Below are positions 44,210 through 48,230 of a stretch of 48,230 nucleotides of DNA, piece by piece. The notes beneath the pieces were generated by a model. That model made no database searches. It saw only the letters and a list, made by a program, of their open reading frames with translations, and was not told the DNA's origin. The position numbers were made by a program, and so were the translations under genes. Positions within the stretch are counted from its first letter, which is position 1, and each line of letters opens with the position of its first letter. Source of the stretch: Azoarcus sp. (GTDB lineage: Bacteria; Pseudomonadota; Gammaproteobacteria; Burkholderiales; Rhodocyclaceae); the NCBI GenBank assembly GCA_030656215.1, contig JAUSOD010000071.1, positions 1 to 48,230 on the forward strand, given 5' to 3'.

Positions 44210-44575
44210 TCAGCGCAGGGGAATGACGATGGGCGGAATGCCGATGCCAATGACGATCGCCGGTGCGCCGCCATAGCCGTAGCTTGGGTACGGTTGTGTG
44301 TAGTGATACTCGCGGACTTCGCGCTCGCGGTAACGGCGCGGCGCCTCCCGGATCACCACCCGTTCGCGGATGACCGTGCGGCTGTCGTAATGGCCGCGGT
44401 ATTGATGGCGATCGTGGTGACGGTCGTGGTGGCGGTACTCATGCCTTCGGTCATCCCAGCCGCGGCCCCGATACTCGCGGTCGTCGCCGCCTCGTGCTTC
44501 AGCCCCACTTCCGGCCAGCAGCAGGCCGCCACAAAGCAGCGTGGTGAGGAGTTTGCGGCTATGTGTCGTGTTCAT
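44210..44575 (-). CDS. Small secreted His/Arg-rich protein
   Basis: 121 residues. A signal peptide is clear: NTTHSRKLLTTLLCGGLLLAGSGAEA with probable cleavage near residue 27. The mature part is extremely rich in Arg, His, Asp and Tyr (DDRRHEYRHHDRHHDRHQYR), then VIRERVVIREAPRRYRERE and a hydrophobic C-terminus AIVIGIGIPPIVIPL. No family function is known. The His cluster could bind metal, which is inference. It is convergent with hrpA and divergent from rpsF. Confidence 0.72.
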   Translation of the reverse strand: MNTTHSRKLLTTLLCGGLLLAGSGAEARGGDDREYRGRGWDDRRHEYRHHDRHHDRHQYRGHYDSRTVIRERVVIREAPRRYREREVREYHYTQPYPSYGYGGAPAIVIGIGIPPIVIPLR

Positions 44576-44723
44576 GGTTCTGCCTCCATCGGCTCTGTTC
44601 GCTCCAGGGGTCAGCCCTGAGGCACCGATATTAGGCGAGAGTGCCCGGCGGCCGGACGGCAGAGTGTAAGTAGTCTTGAGTGACCTATTGCCGTGTTTGT
44701 CGTTCTGCTCGCGTCGGCGGGCT

Positions 44724-44751
44724 TTGATTCTTTTGATTTTCTTGCTAACAT
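44724..44751 (+). promoter_or_regulatory. Promoter candidate for the rpsF operon
   Basis: TTGATT (44724-44729) and TAACAT (44746-44751) with 16 bases between them, in a T-rich stretch about 70 bases before rpsF. Reasonable sigma-70 spacing for a ribosomal protein operon. Confidence 0.5.
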
Positions 44752-44764
44752 GCTTGGCTCACCC

Positions 44765-44822
44765 TTGCTCCACCGGTTTCGCATGCCGGGGGGCTGATCA
44801 TCAACAACCGCAAGGAGTCTGC
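44765..44822 (+). promoter_or_regulatory. rpsF leader, possible S6:S18 binding site
   Basis: The leader has CACCGG and later GCCGGGG that can pair (CCGG with CCGG) around TTTCGCATG, followed by AAGGAG before the start. In many bacteria the S6:S18 complex represses this operon by binding a leader hairpin with a CCG trinucleotide. The match here is only suggestive. Confidence 0.3.
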
Positions 44823-45218
44823 ATGCGACACTACGAAATCGTATTCATCGTTCACCCGGACCAGTCCGAACAGGTCCCGGCGATGATCGACCGTTACAAG
44901 TCGATCGTTACCGCCCGCAGTGGCCAGATCCACCGTCTCGAAGACTGGGGTCGCCGCCAGATGGCCTATCCGATCCAGAAAGTTCACAAGGCTCACTACG
45001 TGCTCATGAACATCGAGTGCGACGGCGAGACCCTCTCCGAGCTCGAGCATTCCTTCAAGTTCAATGATGCCGTGCTGCGTCATCTGACCATCAAGACGAA
45101 GAAGGCTGTTACCACGCCGTCGCCGATGATGAAGGAAGAAAAGTCGCGCTCGCTGACCCCGGCTGCTGCCGGCGACGAAGTCAAGGCTTCGGAGCCTGTC
45201 GAGTCGGCTTCGGCCTGA
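44823..45218 (+). CDS. rpsF: 30S ribosomal protein S6
   Basis: 131 residues. Binds the central domain of 16S rRNA together with S18. Seen: [21 protein letters not shown], then [30 protein letters not shown], the S6 signature, and a long C-terminal tail (about 95-131) rich in Lys, Ala and Glu. The start follows AAGGAG at the right distance. First gene of rpsF-priB-rpsR-rplI. Confidence 0.97.
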   Translation: MRHYEIVFIVHPDQSEQVPAMIDRYKSIVTARSGQIHRLEDWGRRQMAYPIQKVHKAHYVLMNIECDGETLSELEHSFKFNDAVLRHLTIKTKKAVTTPSPMMKEEKSRSLTPAAAGDEVKASEPVESASA

Positions 45219-45219
45219 A

Positions 45220-45534
45220 GTGTCTGAGGCGGGACTCAACGAACTGCGCCTGACGGCGCGCATCGCCGAGTTGCTTCCCCTGCGGCGTACGCCGGCAGGT
45301 GTTCCAGTGGCAAGCTGTTTGTTGGTCCATGAGTCGAAGCAGCACGAAGCCGGTCTGGATCGTGATGTTTCGCTGGAGTTGCAGGCAGTGGCCGTGGGAG
45401 ATCTCGCAGCAGTGCTGACGAGTTCGAGTCCCGGAGTGAGTGTGTCGGTAACGGGTTTTCTGGCCGCGAAAAGTCTTCGCAGTCGTGCCCCGGTGCTGCA
45501 TCTGATCAAGATCGAATTTGTAGAAGGAAACTGA
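45220..45534 (+). CDS. priB: Primosomal replication protein PriB
   Basis: 104 residues from a GTG at 45220, one base after the rpsF stop, so translation is probably coupled. A single-strand DNA binding OB-fold protein of the restart primosome with PriA and DnaT. Seen: [39 protein letters not shown] and [24 protein letters not shown]. The position between rpsF and rpsR is the classic one. No other start fits as well. Confidence 0.93.
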   Translation: MSEAGLNELRLTARIAELLPLRRTPAGVPVASCLLVHESKQHEAGLDRDVSLELQAVAVGDLAAVLTSSSPGVSVSVTGFLAAKSLRSRAPVLHLIKIEFVEGN

Positions 45535-45535
45535 A

Positions 45536-45811
45536 ATGGCTTTCAAGCCCAAGTCCAAGTTCAAGAAGAAGGACGATCGCGGTAACCGCGGTCTGTTCAA
45601 GCGTCGCAAGTTCTGCCGCTTCACCGCGGAGAAGATTGAAGAAGTCGACTACAAGGATGTGGACATCCTCAAGGACTTCGTCACCGAAAACGCCAAGATC
45701 ATGCCGGCGCGTATCACCGGCACCAAGGCGGGTTACCAGCGTCAGTTGTCGGTTGCGGTCAAGCGCGCCCGCTTCCTGGCGCTGATGCCTTACACCGACC
45801 TGCACCTGTAA
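45536..45811 (+). CDS. rpsR: 30S ribosomal protein S18
   Basis: 91 residues. Partner of S6 on 16S rRNA. Seen: [25 protein letters not shown], then [32 protein letters not shown], typical of S18, after a Lys-rich start ([17 protein letters not shown]). AAGGAAAC precedes the ATG. It starts one base after priB ends. Confidence 0.97.
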   Translation: MAFKPKSKFKKKDDRGNRGLFKRRKFCRFTAEKIEEVDYKDVDILKDFVTENAKIMPARITGTKAGYQRQLSVAVKRARFLALMPYTDLHL

Positions 45812-45826
45812 GAGAGGATCGATAAC

Positions 45827-46276
45827 ATGCAAATCATTCTTCTCGAAAAAGTTGGCCGGCTCGGTGTTCTCGGCGATGTGGTCAATGTCAAAGACGGCTA
45901 CGCCCGCAACTACCTGATCCCGCAGGGTCTGGCCAAGCGTGCCACCCAGGCCAACATGGGTGCATTCGAAGCCCGCCGTGCCGAACTCGAGCGCGTCCAG
46001 GCCGAGAAGCTGACGGCAGCTCAGGCGCTGGGTGCCAAGCTCGATGGCCTGATGGTTCAGGTCACCCGCAAGGCCGGTATGGATGGCCGTCTGTTTGGTT
46101 CGGTTGGCAATGCCGACGTGGCCGAAGCGATGGCGGCGCAAGGGTTCGAGATTGATCGTTCCGCGATCCGCATGCCGCAAGGTCACCTGAAGCAGATCGG
46201 CGACACCCAGCTTGAAGTGGCGCTGCACGCTGACGTGGTCGTCTCCATCACCGTTTCGGTGTTGGGCGAGCAGTAA
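45827..46276 (+). CDS. rplI: 50S ribosomal protein L9
   Basis: 149 residues. Binds 23S rRNA and extends from the large subunit near the L1 stalk. Seen: [40 protein letters not shown] with the L9 signature, a long connecting helix at about 45-75, and the C-terminal domain with [16 protein letters not shown]. It is followed after 20 bases by a strong terminator. Confidence 0.97.
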   Translation: MQIILLEKVGRLGVLGDVVNVKDGYARNYLIPQGLAKRATQANMGAFEARRAELERVQAEKLTAAQALGAKLDGLMVQVTRKAGMDGRLFGSVGNADVAEAMAAQGFEIDRSAIRMPQGHLKQIGDTQLEVALHADVVVSITVSVLGEQ

Positions 46277-46295
46277 GCGTTTTAGTGTTTCGCGA

Positions 46296-46330
46296 ACAAA
46301 GGGGCTGCCTAGGCAGCCCCTTTGTTTTTA
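46296..46330 (+). terminator. Rho-independent terminator after rplI
   Basis: A perfect stem of AACAAAGGGGCTGCC with GGCAGCCCCTTTGTT around a TA loop, followed by T-rich sequence (TTTGTTTTTA). It ends the rpsF-priB-rpsR-rplI transcript. dnaB starts 41 bases later and must have its own promoter or rely on readthrough. Confidence 0.9.
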
Positions 46331-46370
46331 GAATGCCCGTCCCGGTTCATCGACCTCTGTCAGGTTAATT

Positions 46371-47783
46371 ATGGCGACTTCCGCACGCAGGTTTCCCGAT
46401 GACGCGCTGGATCCCCAGATGGCGTCGATCAAGCTCCCGCCCCATTCGCTGGAGGCGGAACAGTCGTTGATCGGCGGCATTCTGCTCGACAACGCGGCGT
46501 GGGAACGTATCGCCGACCTGGTCAACGAGGCCGACTTCTATCGCGATGATCACCGCCGTATCTACCGTCACATCACCAAGCTGATCGATTTCGGCAAGCC
46601 TGCCGATGTGGTGACGGTGTTCGAATCGCTGGAGAAAAACGGGGAGGCGGAGCAGGCCGGAGGTTTGGCATACCTTGCTGAAATTGCCAACAACACGCCG
46701 TCGGCCGCCAACATTCGCCGCTATGCGGAGATCGTTCGTGAACGGGCAATCCTGCGCAAGTTGGTGGCGGTGGGCGATACGATCGCGGCGAGCGCGCTCA
46801 GCCCGTCCGGCAAGGATGCCAAGATGCTGCTGGACGAGGCGGAGGCGAGGGTGTTCGAGATCGCCGAGGCGGGCGCTCGGCATACCAGTGGCTTCCAGTC
46901 GATTCAGCCCATACTCAAACAGGTCGTCGATCGGGTCCAGGAACTCTACGATCGCGATAGTCCCTCCGAGATCACCGGCGTGCCGACCGGCTTCGCAGAT
47001 CTCGACGACAAGACTTCCGGTTTGCAGCCGTCCGACATGCTGATCGTGGCCGGGCGTCCGGCAATGGGCAAAACCACTTTTGCCCTTAATGTGGCAGAGC
47101 ATGTTGCGGTGGAGCAGCGCCTTCCGGTGGCCATTTTCTCGATGGAGATGCCCGGGACGCAACTCGCAACCCGCTTCATCGCATCGGTGGGCCGGATCGA
47201 CATGCAGAAGATCCGTAGCGGCCGTCTGACCGACGACGACTGGCAAAGATTGACGGTGGCAATGGGCAAGCTCTATGACGCGCCGCTCTATATTGACGAG
47301 ACCCCTGGCCTTAACCCGATCGACCTGCGTGCCAGGGCGCGTCGCTTGTCCCGTCAGTGCGGCCGCCTGGGCCTTATTGTCATCGACTATCTGCAGCTGA
47401 TGACCGGGAGTAAGGATAGCGACAATCGAGCGGCGGAACTGTCCGAGATTTCGCGCTCGGTAAAGTCCTTGGCCAAGGAGTTGCATGTTCCCATCATTGC
47501 GCTTTCGCAGCTCAATCGAAGCCTCGAGCAGCGACCGAACAAGCGTCCGGTCATGTCCGATTTGCGCGAATCGGGTGCGCTGGAGCAAGACGCGGACATC
47601 ATCATGTTTATTTATCGTGATGAGGTCTATAACCCGGACTCTCCGGACAAGGGAACGGCGGAGCTCATCATCGGAAAGCACCGTAATGGCCCGACCGGAA
47701 CCGTGCGAATGACCTTTATCGGCGAGTACACTCGCTTCGAAAACTTCGCGGGCGGCGCGGGATTTTATGCGCCACAGGAGTGA
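46371..47783 (+). CDS. dnaB: Replicative DNA helicase DnaB
   Basis: 470 residues, the usual length. The hexameric 5'-3' helicase at the replication fork. Seen: an N-terminal DnaB_N domain (PHSLEAEQSLIGGILLDN, then DFYRDDHRRIYRHI), a linker helix, and the RecA-like core with Walker A GRPAMGKT (228-235), Walker B GLIVIDYLQLM, and DLRESGALEQDADIIMFIYRDE. The rplI-dnaB order is widely conserved. The rRNA operon promoters begin 36 bases after the stop. Confidence 0.97.
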   Translation: MATSARRFPDDALDPQMASIKLPPHSLEAEQSLIGGILLDNAAWERIADLVNEADFYRDDHRRIYRHITKLIDFGKPADVVTVFESLEKNGEAEQAGGLAYLAEIANNTPSAANIRRYAEIVRERAILRKLVAVGDTIAASALSPSGKDAKMLLDEAEARVFEIAEAGARHTSGFQSIQPILKQVVDRVQELYDRDSPSEITGVPTGFADLDDKTSGLQPSDMLIVAGRPAMGKTTFALNVAEHVAVEQRLPVAIFSMEMPGTQLATRFIASVGRIDMQKIRSGRLTDDDWQRLTVAMGKLYDAPLYIDETPGLNPIDLRARARRLSRQCGRLGLIVIDYLQLMTGSKDSDNRAAELSEISRSVKSLAKELHVPIIALSQLNRSLEQRPNKRPVMSDLRESGALEQDADIIMFIYRDEVYNPDSPDKGTAELIIGKHRNGPTGTVRMTFIGEYTRFENFAGGAGFYAPQE

Positions 47784-47818
47784 TCAAGGCTCCTAGATGA
47801 ATAAATTCTGTTTTTTTC

Positions 47819-47846
47819 TTGCACATACGTAGAAGCTGTCTATAAT
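47819..47846 (+). promoter_or_regulatory. rRNA operon promoter P1
   Basis: TTGCAC (47819-47824), 16 bases, TATAAT (47841-47846). An A/T-rich tract just upstream (AATAAATTCTGTTTTTTT) fits an UP element, and the GC-rich discriminator GCGCACC after the -10 is typical of stringently controlled rRNA promoters. About 325 bases before the 16S start. Confidence 0.85.
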
Positions 47847-47980
47847 GCGCACCTCTTCACCGCACAACGCAGTTCTGCTGCGGCGGTCAAGGCAGAAGCA
47901 AGCGGAGTTTGTGGTCGGGGAAGTGGTGGTTTCTGTGGTTTGGAGTTTCGGCGGTAGCGAAACAAATCGAACGACAGGGC

Positions 47981-48009
47981 TTGACGAGATAAGTTAAGTT
48001 GATCATAAT
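47981..48009 (+). promoter_or_regulatory. rRNA operon promoter P2 candidate
   Basis: TTGACG (47981-47986), 17 bases, CATAAT (48004-48009). The second of a tandem pair, about 160 bases before the 16S start. Confidence 0.65.
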
Positions 48010-48037
48010 ATCGCTTCTCTGCTGCAGGATGCGCAGG

Positions 48038-48050
48038 GTTCTTTAAAAAT
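48038..48050 (+). promoter_or_regulatory. boxA-like antitermination element
   Basis: GTTCTTTAAAAAT in the leader RNA resembles the rRNA boxA (TGCTCTTTAACA) that loads Nus factors. It is followed by AACAATCGATAAGTGTGGG, similar to the known leader downstream of boxA. Confidence 0.65.
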
Positions 48051-48167
48051 TTGAACAATCGATAAGTGTGGGTACTTGGTTGTTGTGACCGATCCGCTTC
48101 GGCGGAGAGAAATTGCAATGATTAGGTGCTCATGTCAGTAAGTGACTTTGAGTACTTTGTATGGATT

Positions 48168-48230
48168 GAACTTAAGAGTTTGATCCTGGCTCAGATTGAA
48201 CGCTGGCGGCATGCTTTACACATGCAAGTC
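48168..48230 (+). rRNA. rrs: 16S rRNA, 5' end (partial)
   Basis: Contains AGAGTTTGATCCTGGCTCAG (from 48175) followed by ATTGAACGCTGGCGGCATGC, the universal beginning of bacterial 16S rRNA; the GCGGCATGCTTTACACATGC form is the betaproteobacterial type. The mature 5' end is placed by alignment to the E. coli numbering and is uncertain by a few bases. The gene continues beyond the window. Confidence 0.97.

Noticed and set aside
1-48230. CRISPR array, tRNA genes or prophage
   Set aside because: No regular direct repeats with spacers, no cloverleaf-like sequence and no phage structural genes were seen; the only mobile DNA is in the first 3.8 kb.

Overview
The window is GC-rich chromosomal DNA from a betaproteobacterium. 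Gene content and order point to Rhodocyclales, near Thauera or Azoarcus. The supporting runs are pilT/pilU beside yggS-proC-yggT-yggU, then yqgE-ruvX-pyrR-pyrB-pyrC', then rubredoxin-pilGHIJ-chpA divergent from thiD-thiE-hemL, and finally rpsF-priB-rpsR-rplI-dnaB running into a 16S rRNA gene. The genus is inferred from synteny and protein resemblance only.

Bases 1 to about 3.8 kb are accessory DNA and the most unusual part. They hold a decayed array of integron gene cassettes with no integrase in view (a CALIN-type cluster), all read on the minus strand. Two complete attC sites can be folded by eye (2343-2414 and 3070-3154). A third is a half-site cut by an IS3-family remnant (1552-1613). A fourth is broken inside its R'' core by the 3' end of a group IIC-attC intron (core at 347-353). 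The cassettes carry a brnT/brnA toxin-antitoxin pair (brnT has lost its start to the IS remnant, brnA has a one-base frameshift), a NYN-domain putative nuclease, and an unrecognised protein with an HTH-like N-terminus and a C-terminal membrane segment. An IS91-type transposase remnant lies on the side where attI and intI would be expected.

From 4.1 to 15.6 kb are housekeeping genes: an RlmL-type rRNA methyltransferase, the pilus retraction ATPases PilU and PilT, the yggS-proC-yggT-yggU run, and a pyrimidine operon in which each gene overlaps or nearly abuts the next (yqgE-ruvX-pyrR-pyrB-pyrC'). The pyrC' product lacks the dihydroorotase metal-binding histidines, so it is probably a structural partner of aspartate transcarbamoylase. 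A photolyase follows.

From 15.6 to 25.1 kb lies the Pil-Chp chemosensory cluster for twitching motility: a 2012-residue ChpA hybrid kinase, the receptor PilJ, the CheW-like PilI, and the response regulators PilH and PilG, with rubredoxin upstream. Together with pilT and pilU at 5.4-7.7 kb, the window encodes both the retraction motors and their signalling system. The cluster diverges from thiD-thiE-hemL. The ThiD here lacks the usual active-site cysteine.

From 28.4 to 44.6 kb are an inverted pair of dispersed repeats, mgtE, a tight rnb-tonB-aroE-mtgA run, a yqiA-methyltransferase-rarD run, uppP, a small unknown-function operon (methyltransferase-like, DUF2478, YkgJ), hrpA, and a small secreted basic protein. 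The end of the window carries the S6-PriB-S18-L9 operon with a strong terminator, dnaB, tandem rRNA promoters with a boxA-like element, and the first 63 or so bases of a 16S rRNA gene.
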